Assembly: GCF_000747525.1 (NCBI RefSeq)
Contig: NZ_CP009278.1
Location: 3,782,001-3,846,000, forward strand
Length of the DNA: 64,000 nt
Reading direction: 5' to 3'
DNA from: Sphingobacterium sp. ML3W
Lineage (GTDB): Bacteria > Bacteroidota > Bacteroidia > Sphingobacteriales > Sphingobacteriaceae
In this document: positions 17,842-24,953 of the stretch, piece after piece
How the letters are laid out: the number at the start of each line of letters is the position of its first letter
Numbering within the stretch: position 1 is the stretch's first letter
Program-made: the position numbers and the translations under genes
The notes under the pieces: model-generated
What the model was told of the DNA's origin: nothing
The model's database searches: none
Seen by the model: the letters and a program-made list of their open reading frames with translations, nothing else

Positions 17842-19473
17842 TTATTTCAATATTTTAAAAGATTTTGCTTGTTTCAATACTTTAAAAAAAGCAAAACCAC
17901 ATACCATGGACATCGTAATAAAAAGCATATCGATGAACAAAATATCATATGATTTTGTTTGGAAGGTATTCCAGACCCAAAGGTTTGTTGTTATCCCATT
18001 GACAACTGGCACAGCTAGACACAAAATGGTTGAGAAGATTAACGTATGCTTGTTTACTTTAGTTAGATCGCGTAACACTAATAAATAAATGATCATCACT
18101 ACCCAACTATAGAAATAAAGACTATAGATAAAACTCTGATTAACAGTATCAGAAAATTTAATCACAATAAAGGTAAATGCAGTAATAGGCAGCATACTTA
18201 AGGACATGGAGATAAACAGATTTGCAGCCCAGAAATTAAACTTTCTCTTGTATGGTGGAATATTAGGTTTCTCCCGTGCTACTAGCCAAATCATAATACC
18301 GGAAGTGATCACTACACAGCCCAATAAACCGAGAACAAAATACAAAATGCGTAAGGTGCGGCCGCCAAAGTCTCCAAAATGTAAGTGATAAACTAAACTT
18401 TTGACCCAATCGACATAGGTTGCGTCAGTTTTAGGAGATTTTAGTATGGACGGTTTCCCCTCAATAGCTTTCATGCGAACATAACCAGATCCTGCAAAAT
18501 TTGCACTCGGCTTTGGTTTGGTTTCTAGCGCGATTTCCATACTTTTATCTCCATAATTGCGGATATACAGTCTCGAAATGTCCGATTCTGGCCATTCACG
18601 CATCCAGTGATTGACAAATGCGTTAACGTCCATTTTATTAGGTAATACCTGATAACTATAAGTTGCTTCCATGGGTCTGGTATACTGAAGCTCTTGATAC
18701 AGCTTATCCTGATCACCATTAAAAATTAATTTACTAAAAGGTGAAATAAGGACATAGTTGACGATGAGAACAACACCCGTAATGGCGAATATGAATTGAA
18801 ATGGAAATCCGATTACGCCCAAAATAGTATGCATATCAGTCCATACTGTTTTCCATTTACTCCAAGGTCTAAATAAAAAGAAATTATTTTTTATCTTATC
18901 CCAATGAAGAAACAACCCTGTTATCAAAGCAAAAAGAAATAAGAATGATACAATTCCAGCTAGAAGGTAACCAAAGGGCGTTCCCAATTGAATCGGAATC
19001 TGATTGAGTGGGGCTAAAAAATGTAATCGATATAAAAACTCACCCATATCATAGCCTTCATCATAAGAACTCTGGGTTTTATCGACAAAAGAGTGTAAGA
19101 AATAGGCTGAATCCTCATTTTTCGCACCACGTCTCTTACGACCTTTTGTTTTTTCAGTTTTTACTTCTGGTTTACTAATCGTTGTATCTTGAGAGATACT
19201 CATATTGACATAAGTCCCATGTCCCTGTCTCAATAAGTAGAAATCAAAATTTCGACCCTGTAGGTTATACTTTGTACCCATAGAGTCGAGGATATAATTG
19301 AAATCTGCAGGAGCATCTACATTGCTTAATGATTTACCTTTTTGCCATGCGGCAATATCATCTTTAAAAAAGGAGAATGAACCAGCAAAAAAGATTACGT
19401 AAAGCAATGCTGCGATCACAATACCACTGATCGTGTGGGTATGAAAGTAAATATTGTATTTTCTTTGATCCAT
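17842..19473 (-). CDS. PepSY domain membrane protein (probable siderophore-iron reductase)
   Basis: A 543-residue inner-membrane protein of the PepSY-associated TM family. It has an N-terminal segment after YNIYFHTHTISGIVIAALLYVIFFAG, a large outside loop, further segments (LLAGIVSFLFLFALITGLFLHWDKIKNN, then WTDMHTILGVIGFPFQFIFAITG) and a C-terminal group of four. The conserved histidines in the membrane segments (HTHTISG, LHWDK, DMHTILG, LVYHLHFGDFGGRT) suit haem binding. Family members act with TonB siderophore receptors to reduce or handle ferric siderophores at the inner membrane. It is the last gene of the operon led by the DUF4198 gene, 9 bases after its neighbour. A lysine/arginine-rich loop (KTEKTKGRKRRGAK) is a local oddity. 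Confidence 0.88.
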   Translation of the reverse strand: MDQRKYNIYFHTHTISGIVIAALLYVIFFAGSFSFFKDDIAAWQKGKSLSNVDAPADFNYILDSMGTKYNLQGRNFDFYLLRQGHGTYVNMSISQDTTISKPEVKTEKTKGRKRRGAKNEDSAYFLHSFVDKTQSSYDEGYDMGEFLYRLHFLAPLNQIPIQLGTPFGYLLAGIVSFLFLFALITGLFLHWDKIKNNFFLFRPWSKWKTVWTDMHTILGVIGFPFQFIFAITGVVLIVNYVLISPFSKLIFNGDQDKLYQELQYTRPMEATYSYQVLPNKMDVNAFVNHWMREWPESDISRLYIRNYGDKSMEIALETKPKPSANFAGSGYVRMKAIEGKPSILKSPKTDATYVDWVKSLVYHLHFGDFGGRTLRILYFVLGLLGCVVITSGIMIWLVAREKPNIPPYKRKFNFWAANLFISMSLSMLPITAFTFIVIKFSDTVNQSFIYSLYFYSWVVMIIYLLVLRDLTKVNKHTLIFSTILCLAVPVVNGITTNLWVWNTFQTKSYDILFIDMLFITMSMVCGFAFFKVLKQAKSFKILK

Positions 19474-19482
19474 GGAACAAGG

Positions 19483-19764
19483 CTAATGATTGATAATATA
19501 AGGAAGAGAAAATAGTAAGGTAAGGCCAATATAAGTAAGTGCCAGACGTTCTAATTTAGGGTCTAAAAATGCCCAGAATAATAAAAATGCCCAAAGTAAG
19601 TATCCGGTAAAAAAAGCCGTAGCAATGACATTTTCAGCAGGAAACAGTTCTGTTAACAATACGTGAAAACTTATCATAACTGTATAACCACCTATAGTTC
19701 CCAATAAAATGCGGCAAAGCCTTACCCAAGGAGATTTTGTTAAATATTTTTTATTAGCAGGCAT
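19483..19764 (-). CDS. Small membrane protein, DUF3649-like iron-uptake accessory
   Basis: A 93-residue protein with about three membrane segments (LLGTIGGYTVMISFHVLL, VIATAFFTGYLLWAFLLFWAFL, ALTYIGLTLLFSLPYII). The glycine-tyrosine motif in the first helix and the aromatic second helix resemble DUF3649. That family sits between TonB receptors and PepSY proteins in siderophore operons of many Gram-negative bacteria. Here it lies 3 bases after the preceding gene and 9 before the PepSY gene. The role within the ferric-siderophore system is unknown. Family assignment is by pattern and context. Confidence 0.7.
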   Translation of the reverse strand: MPANKKYLTKSPWVRLCRILLGTIGGYTVMISFHVLLTELFPAENVIATAFFTGYLLWAFLLFWAFLDPKLERLALTYIGLTLLFSLPYIINH

Positions 19765-19767
19765 ACA

Positions 19768-20100
19768 TTAATGGATAAATACTTCTATGAGAAATGAACA
19801 TAAATAGACTCCCAATACCGCACGATAACCGAAGTAAGCAAAAGGAAAGAAAAAGACTATGAGACAAGCCATACACATCAAAATCACAACAAAAGCAAAT
19901 ATCCCACTCGCTACGCCAATGGTATAGATTGAGCAGACAATCGCCAAGAGGAACAGCGCTATAGCGATCACCCGTGAATGTTTTTTACGATTAGCCAGAT
20001 AGTCCCAAAGTTTGGATTTATCCCTCCACGCAATACGTTTAGAAGTATTCATCCATAACAGGAATGCTATGAATAAAATAAAGCAAACAGTACTCATCAT
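19768..20100 (-). CDS. Small membrane protein, DUF3325-like iron-uptake accessory
   Basis: A 110-residue protein with four likely membrane segments: an N-terminal segment, VIAIALFLLAIVCSIYTIGV, GIFAFVVILMCMACLIVFFF and a last C-terminal segment. Between the first two is a basic cytoplasmic stretch (RIAWRDKSKLWDYLANRKK). The order and loop resemble DUF3325, the usual partner of DUF3649 and PepSY genes. It is in the siderophore operon, 108 bases after the DUF4374 gene and 3 bases before the DUF3649-like gene. I cannot assign a biochemical role. Confidence 0.68.
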   Translation of the reverse strand: MMSTVCFILFIAFLLWMNTSKRIAWRDKSKLWDYLANRKKHSRVIAIALFLLAIVCSIYTIGVASGIFAFVVILMCMACLIVFFFPFAYFGYRAVLGVYLCSFLIEVFIH

Positions 20101-20135
20101 AATTAAAAAAATAAAGGAAACAAAAGGATAGAAGC

Positions 20136-20158
20136 AGGAAACCTCAATGAGGTTTCCT
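20136..20158 (-). terminator. Hairpin inside the siderophore operon
   Basis: AGGAAACCTC and GAGGTTTCCT form a perfect 10-base stem with an AAT loop between the DUF4374 gene and the small membrane genes. No T-run follows on the minus strand, so it may lower downstream expression or protect the upstream mRNA rather than end transcription. Confidence 0.5.
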
Positions 20159-20208
20159 TACGTTCTATCTATTATTGATATGAAACAATACTTGAAAACT
20201 TAATGTAC

Positions 20209-21429
20209 CTATTGAACGCGTGTTACAGCAGTTATGGAACCACCTTCAACCCTAAGGCCTTGTGTTGCTGCTGCGGAATTAGCATTGACTTTATATATAT
20301 AACTCACCGCATCTGTCAAGGCTACACCTATATAAGCGTTGCCATCTTTTGCTGAATAATTATTGTAAGTAACGGCTTTTATCTTATCCAAATCCGGCAT
20401 GCCTGTCACATCTTTAAAGCTTTTATTGTACACGTCTACGATACCGATATGTTTACCATCATTATAACCGCCTTTTTCTGCTTTTGTGGTCATCTGAACG
20501 ACAAATTTTCCTTGACCTACATAGGTCCAATTTGTAATATTTTTACCTGCACTGACTGCTTCAATATCAAAATAATATCCTTTATCGAACTCGCTAGCTC
20601 CTGATTTTATACGTAAGATAGCAGAAGGTTTTTTCGACGTAATAGCTCCTCCTTTAGTGGCTACCGCAGATGAAAAGGCATAGACATCTCCTTGCTCATC
20701 CAAAGCTAATCCATCTCTAAAATAACGACCAATGTAGCTCATACGGTCATCTTTTATCACTTTATCCAATTTCATTTCTGGGTAAGAATACACAGCTACG
20801 TATGCACTATCTGGATAAGCAGTATCAAATGCAGCATTGCAACATGCCTGAACAGACATGTAAGGAGCATATACTTTATTTCCAACTTGTTTAATCCAGG
20901 TAAAAAATGCAGATTCACCATTTCCAGCTACTTTTTGTACATCTAAAGTTCCTTCACCAGCCAACAAGAGGCTATTGGTGTTCAAACGATAGTAATTGGC
21001 CAATGGATTGGTCATATCGCGAGGAATTTTTAACATCAGGATATCCTCATTCACAGGTGCAAAAGCCTGTACTGTCTCGGTTACAAAATTGGATAGTCGT
21101 GTTAATTTACCGTCCACGATATTATAAGCAGTCACTGCCCCAGGATTTCCTTGACCATAAAGCATGGAGAAAAACTTATTATTGTGTGTCACATAATAGC
21201 GATAGGTTCCGTCTTGCTCAATCCCCTGTCCAGCTGTGGTTACCATACCCGATTCCAAATCTGGTGCTGTCAATAAATAATCTGCTACCCCAGTCGAGGC
21301 TACAGGTGAGACAGTCAGCACATAATTTCCTTTAGGGGACTCTATCCCCTGTGTATCCTTATCGCTACAAGATATAGTCATAGTGGCTAATAAGGCTATG
21401 GCAATAGCTGATTTAATTGTATTTTTCAT
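20209..21429 (-). CDS. DUF4374 lipoprotein of the siderophore uptake operon
   Basis: A 406-residue lipoprotein: the signal peptide ends at a lipobox-like TISCSD, placing the acylated cysteine at about residue 21. The rest looks like a seven-bladed propeller (repeated short strands such as YRYYVTHNNKFFSMLYGQG, DVYAFSSAVATKGG, KHIGIVDVYNKSF) and matches DUF4374, which is found next to TonB receptors and PepSY proteins in Bacteroidetes. It probably sits in the periplasmic or outer leaflet of the outer membrane and helps ferric-siderophore capture; the mechanism is unknown. It lies 61 bases after the receptor gene, in the same operon. Confidence 0.85.
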   Translation of the reverse strand: MKNTIKSAIAIALLATMTISCSDKDTQGIESPKGNYVLTVSPVASTGVADYLLTAPDLESGMVTTAGQGIEQDGTYRYYVTHNNKFFSMLYGQGNPGAVTAYNIVDGKLTRLSNFVTETVQAFAPVNEDILMLKIPRDMTNPLANYYRLNTNSLLLAGEGTLDVQKVAGNGESAFFTWIKQVGNKVYAPYMSVQACCNAAFDTAYPDSAYVAVYSYPEMKLDKVIKDDRMSYIGRYFRDGLALDEQGDVYAFSSAVATKGGAITSKKPSAILRIKSGASEFDKGYYFDIEAVSAGKNITNWTYVGQGKFVVQMTTKAEKGGYNDGKHIGIVDVYNKSFKDVTGMPDLDKIKAVTYNNYSAKDGNAYIGVALTDAVSYIYKVNANSAAATQGLRVEGGSITAVTRVQ

Positions 21430-21490
21430 TTTAAAATTATTAATATTAAAAATTTGTTTTACGGTTTATTATAGAGATGAAATGTTTGTT

Positions 21491-23827
21491 TTATTGATGG
21501 TTGCGCTGAAAATAATAGCGTAAGTTGACTGCAAAAGAGCGTCCTGGTTTTTGCAGACTAAAATTGTCATACAGATTAGCATTGCCTAGATTACGACCTT
21601 CAAAACCAATATTATATTTACCGGAACCTAAGCTGTATACGATATTAACATCATGACTGAATTGTTTTGGAACTTGTTTTTTATCATCCGAGGCACTCCC
21701 TCGACTAGGCCAGTATAACCAGAAATCGTGCACGTATAATAAATTGTACCCAACTGTTAGTTTGTTACTCTTGCCTGAAAAATCAAAGAAGGAGACTGCA
21801 ACATTAGCATTGCCAAATAGATAGGGAATATTGGGCATCTGGTCATTATAAACTGGACTCACCCCTGTATACCCTTCCTCATATTTCTGTTTATTCTGCA
21901 GATATTGATATGTTAATGAACCTCCGAAATTCAAAAAGCTTTTATAAGAATAATGGGCGTCGAGATCCCAACCACGTGTACTGACACCGTCACGATTATC
22001 AGCGACTAGCTTCGATTGATTGTTATTCAACCTGTTGTATATAAAGTCAAAAGAGTAACGATAGATGAGATTTCCAGCGACAGAAAAACGATGATCATCA
22101 CCTTGCTTCCAGCCATACATAGCACCTAGATTTATATTATGGCTACGTTCAGGTTTTAGATTTCCATTAGCTTCTTGGTTTTCTAAATCACCAAAGATTT
22201 CATAAGACGTTGGCATCCTGTTGGTCATTTCATAAGATGCCTTTACTTGTAGATCCGACTGCAGAAAATAAGTTGATGCCATTCCATAACCAAATCGCGT
22301 TAATGATGTAGCCTCAGCTACGTCAAGTTTATTATTCTGTGTGATCATCTTTCCAAATACGGTTGTACTCCAATGATCTTTAACATCATAACTATATCCT
22401 AAACCCATGACATTTTTAATGGAGCGCTGGCCATGTTCATAGTTATTATTTTGAGGATTCAGTTCATCCTCTCCTTTCCTATTAAAGGTCGTAGCGACGT
22501 TGCTTAAGGCAAGAGATTGACGATCGGAAAGTTTGTAATTGACGGCTAAAGATGCGAGACCTTCATTGTTTTTATAGACATAAACTTGACGACTGCGCTC
22601 ACCGTTAACCCCAGTTTCCTTGTAGTTGCCATACCAATCGTAGCGTCGGTTGAGGGTGTCAATATTCTTTTCGTTACCTAAATTAAAATTCGCATTTAAC
22701 GTAACATCTAATCCTTTTATTAGATTATTTTTCTGATATTTTAAGGTTGGCATAATGGTACTCCCGCGACGGTGCCACCCTCCAAATACAGAAACCATAC
22801 GTGCACCTGTTTGTATTTCTTTATAGTTTTCACCCAATGTAATACCTAGGAGAAGTTTATCTGCATAGCTTTTATTGGATACGCCTACCTGAGCAACTAG
22901 TGCTTCATTATGGTATTTATCATGAAAACGCTTTACTTTAACATTTTCTTCAATACCCCAGGTATTGGGATCTGAGAACATTGTAGTTACGGTATAATCG
23001 TTGTCTGAGTAATTTTGATAGGCATTCAACAATACCATAAAACCATTTTTATTGGTGATTCCAGCATTTATGGCTGTACGGTGGGTATTAAAGGAACCAT
23101 AAGAGTAAGATGCATCCAAAAAAGTACGTGGCTTAGTTGAAGTCACAATATTAACTGCTCCTCCTAATGCATCTGAACCTAACCAAATTGGAACGACCCC
23201 CTTATATACTTCTACTCGCTCGGCTAAATTGATCGGAATATTATTGATTTGAAAAGAAGTTCCAAAATTATCCATCGGAATGCCATCCAAAAAAAAGCGA
23301 ATATGGCTACCAGAAAAGCCATTAAGTGTTAGACTGGTGTTGGAACCTACTCCACCTGACTCCCGTACACGTACACCAGCTACTTTATCCAGTGCATCTG
23401 CAATATTTAATGTTGAATTATATAATTTGGTTGCATCGATAGCGGTGACATTGTACGCCTGACGATTGATCTCTTTGACTTTTGTCAAGCCCATTACTTC
23501 AACCTCATTGATATCACGACTATCATCTTGCATTTCGATAATAATTGGAATGGTCAAATGATTAGACAAAATCACTTGTGGTCTGTTTACCGTAGTTTTA
23601 CCAACTGCAGTAATTTGGATATCAACCGTCGATTTGCTATTTGTGAATGAAAAATTTCCACTCTTATCCGCTCGAATAATCTGTCCGTCGATTTTTACAG
23701 TTGCGAAGGGCACTCCTACCGTTTCGGATAGTACCTGCCCGCTATAACTTTTGGTATTATTTTGCGCTATGCTATTAAAAACACATAACGACATACCAAT
23801 AGTCAATATTATTTTGCTATTTTGCAT
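21491..23827 (-). CDS. TonB-dependent outer-membrane receptor (siderophore type)
   Basis: A 778-residue outer-membrane receptor. The signal peptide (MQNSKIILTIGMSLCVFNSIAQ) is followed by a carboxypeptidase-regulatory-like domain at about 25-105 (YSGQVLSETVGVPFATVKID). The plug domain is at about 115-230 (NIADALDKVAGVRVRESGGV, then INLAERVEVYKGVVPIWLG), and a 22-strand barrel ends in the aromatic strand NLRYYF. It imports a large ligand using TonB energy. The neighbours (DUF4374, DUF3325/DUF3649-like and PepSY proteins) point to a ferric siderophore. No SusD partner is present, which argues against a glycan role. The ligand is not known. Confidence 0.93.
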   Translation of the reverse strand: MQNSKIILTIGMSLCVFNSIAQNNTKSYSGQVLSETVGVPFATVKIDGQIIRADKSGNFSFTNSKSTVDIQITAVGKTTVNRPQVILSNHLTIPIIIEMQDDSRDINEVEVMGLTKVKEINRQAYNVTAIDATKLYNSTLNIADALDKVAGVRVRESGGVGSNTSLTLNGFSGSHIRFFLDGIPMDNFGTSFQINNIPINLAERVEVYKGVVPIWLGSDALGGAVNIVTSTKPRTFLDASYSYGSFNTHRTAINAGITNKNGFMVLLNAYQNYSDNDYTVTTMFSDPNTWGIEENVKVKRFHDKYHNEALVAQVGVSNKSYADKLLLGITLGENYKEIQTGARMVSVFGGWHRRGSTIMPTLKYQKNNLIKGLDVTLNANFNLGNEKNIDTLNRRYDWYGNYKETGVNGERSRQVYVYKNNEGLASLAVNYKLSDRQSLALSNVATTFNRKGEDELNPQNNNYEHGQRSIKNVMGLGYSYDVKDHWSTTVFGKMITQNNKLDVAEATSLTRFGYGMASTYFLQSDLQVKASYEMTNRMPTSYEIFGDLENQEANGNLKPERSHNINLGAMYGWKQGDDHRFSVAGNLIYRYSFDFIYNRLNNNQSKLVADNRDGVSTRGWDLDAHYSYKSFLNFGGSLTYQYLQNKQKYEEGYTGVSPVYNDQMPNIPYLFGNANVAVSFFDFSGKSNKLTVGYNLLYVHDFWLYWPSRGSASDDKKQVPKQFSHDVNIVYSLGSGKYNIGFEGRNLGNANLYDNFSLQKPGRSFAVNLRYYFQRNHQ

Positions 23828-23857
23828 TGTCTTTTAATTGTAACACTTTAGGAGATA

Positions 23858-23945
23858 TACTACATGCTTAACGTAGTAGTAAAGGCAGCCTAATTACCGT
23901 TAGACTACCTTTGGCGCCATATTAGAATTACCGTTCTATATGGCG
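23858..23945 (-). promoter_or_regulatory. Three consecutive hairpins between the DUF4198 gene and the TonB receptor
   Basis: Three inverted repeats fill the gap: 23858-23878 (6-base arms), 23881-23912 (13-base arms, two G-U pairs in minus-strand RNA) and 23915-23945 (12-base arms with one bulge). The last two share the same 6-base loop TTACCG (CGGTAA in the RNA). No T-run follows on the minus strand, so this looks like a structured leader or processing element of the receptor mRNA rather than a simple terminator. Confidence 0.5.
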
Positions 23946-23956
23946 TTTTTTCTTTT

Positions 23957-24664
23957 TTATTTTACCTGAAAACTTGCTGTAAGTCCCTGCCAATTCTTAC
24001 TATAGGTTTTATCATTCCAATTTCCTGATTGATCGGCCATATGACTATTTTCGATGACATAGGTACCTGGCCAAATTGCCTCTGCTTTAATTTTACCTTG
24101 ATGATCTGTTTTATAGCTTTTGCTCCATCCCTTTGGAGACATCACTAAAATTTCTTCATTAGCTACTGGACTGTTGCCACGCAATAATTGAATTTCTACT
24201 TGATCATTTGTTTTAAATACTTTGTTTTGGAATATGAAATGAGCTGACAAAGGAACTGCAGAATATGCAGTGCCCTTACCTACCTGAATGTGGCTTTGCG
24301 CTAAAAATTCATACCGTGTAGTTCCACCAAGTTCTTTCGCAGGATGTGAGACGAAAATCTGATAAACTCCTTCTTGGACAGGAACAAAACTAGCTTCCAA
24401 ATAATCTCCCTTGTCCGTAAGTTTCAACTCAGCTTGATTGTCCGGATTTACAAGATTCAGTTTTAACTGACTTAAATCCGAATACCAGTCTTTAGTCTTT
24501 TCTATTTCTCCACTTGCGTACTCACCATAATAAATTCGGATAGTATGAGATTGGTTCTTGATACCCATTGGATTGCTTTCAATCCAGATCGCGTGAGCTT
24601 GTACCATTTGGTTACCGCCAAAAAGTACGATCATCGCGACTAATAGTTGCTTAACGTAATACAT
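23957..24664 (-). CDS. DUF4198 family periplasmic protein, first gene of the siderophore operon
   Basis: A 235-residue exported protein (signal peptide MYYVKQLLVAMIVLFGGNQMVQA). The mature start HAIWIESNPMGIKNQSHTIRIYYGEYASG fits DUF4198, a beta-rich family linked to metal uptake (relatives of NikM/CbtA-type components). Two Ig-like beta domains are visible: about 25-135 and 140-235 (VFKTNDQVEIQLLRGNSPV, ending GTYVIENSHM). The mature protein begins with histidine, which may bind metal. It has an exact promoter match 30 bases upstream and is followed by the TonB receptor after 129 bases. The role in iron or siderophore delivery is inferred from context. Confidence 0.8.
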   Translation of the reverse strand: MYYVKQLLVAMIVLFGGNQMVQAHAIWIESNPMGIKNQSHTIRIYYGEYASGEIEKTKDWYSDLSQLKLNLVNPDNQAELKLTDKGDYLEASFVPVQEGVYQIFVSHPAKELGGTTRYEFLAQSHIQVGKGTAYSAVPLSAHFIFQNKVFKTNDQVEIQLLRGNSPVANEEILVMSPKGWSKSYKTDHQGKIKAEAIWPGTYVIENSHMADQSGNWNDKTYSKNWQGLTASFQVK

Positions 24665-24693
24665 TCTTATTTAGATTAATTAAAGATAATGGA

Positions 24694-24723
24694 CAAATAT
24701 ACAAAGATTGACAAAATATCCAA
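24694..24723 (-). promoter_or_regulatory. Bacteroidetes-type promoter of the siderophore operon
   Basis: On the minus strand TTG (24723-24721, within TTTG) is followed by exactly 19 bases and then TATATTTG (24701-24694), an exact match to the Bacteroidetes primary sigma consensus TTG-N19-TAnnTTTG. It lies 30 bases before the DUF4198 start codon, leaving a leader of roughly 20-25 bases. No clear Fur box was recognised. Confidence 0.72.
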
Positions 24724-24887
24724 ATCAATTTATTATTTCTATTAAATCATTTCATCTCAGAGGAAACCAAACAGGGGTGTTGGGTGCATAAGCGATCATT
24801 TAGATAATAAAGCTACAAACAATATTAGATCTCATTTAAAAAAAATCCGTTCTTCCAATTTTTCCATCACTATTTATCGCAACAAAA

Positions 24888-24917
24888 AAGAGGTTGTATC
24901 TTTTGATACAACCTCTT
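24888..24917 (-). terminator. Terminator of the ThuA-propeller-cytochrome c gene
   Basis: AAGAGGTTGTATC and GATACAACCTCTT form a perfect 13-base stem with a TTTT loop, 37 bases after the stop codon at 24954, followed on the minus strand by TTTTG. The arms repeat those at 16408-16435. Confidence 0.82.
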
Positions 24918-24953
24918 CATTTACCCGTAAATTTAATGATATGATACAATCAC

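Noticed and set aside
23915..23951. Plus-strand intrinsic terminator
   Set aside because: The hairpin is followed by a T-run on the plus strand, but no plus-strand gene ends there; the T-run is on the wrong side for the minus-strand genes.
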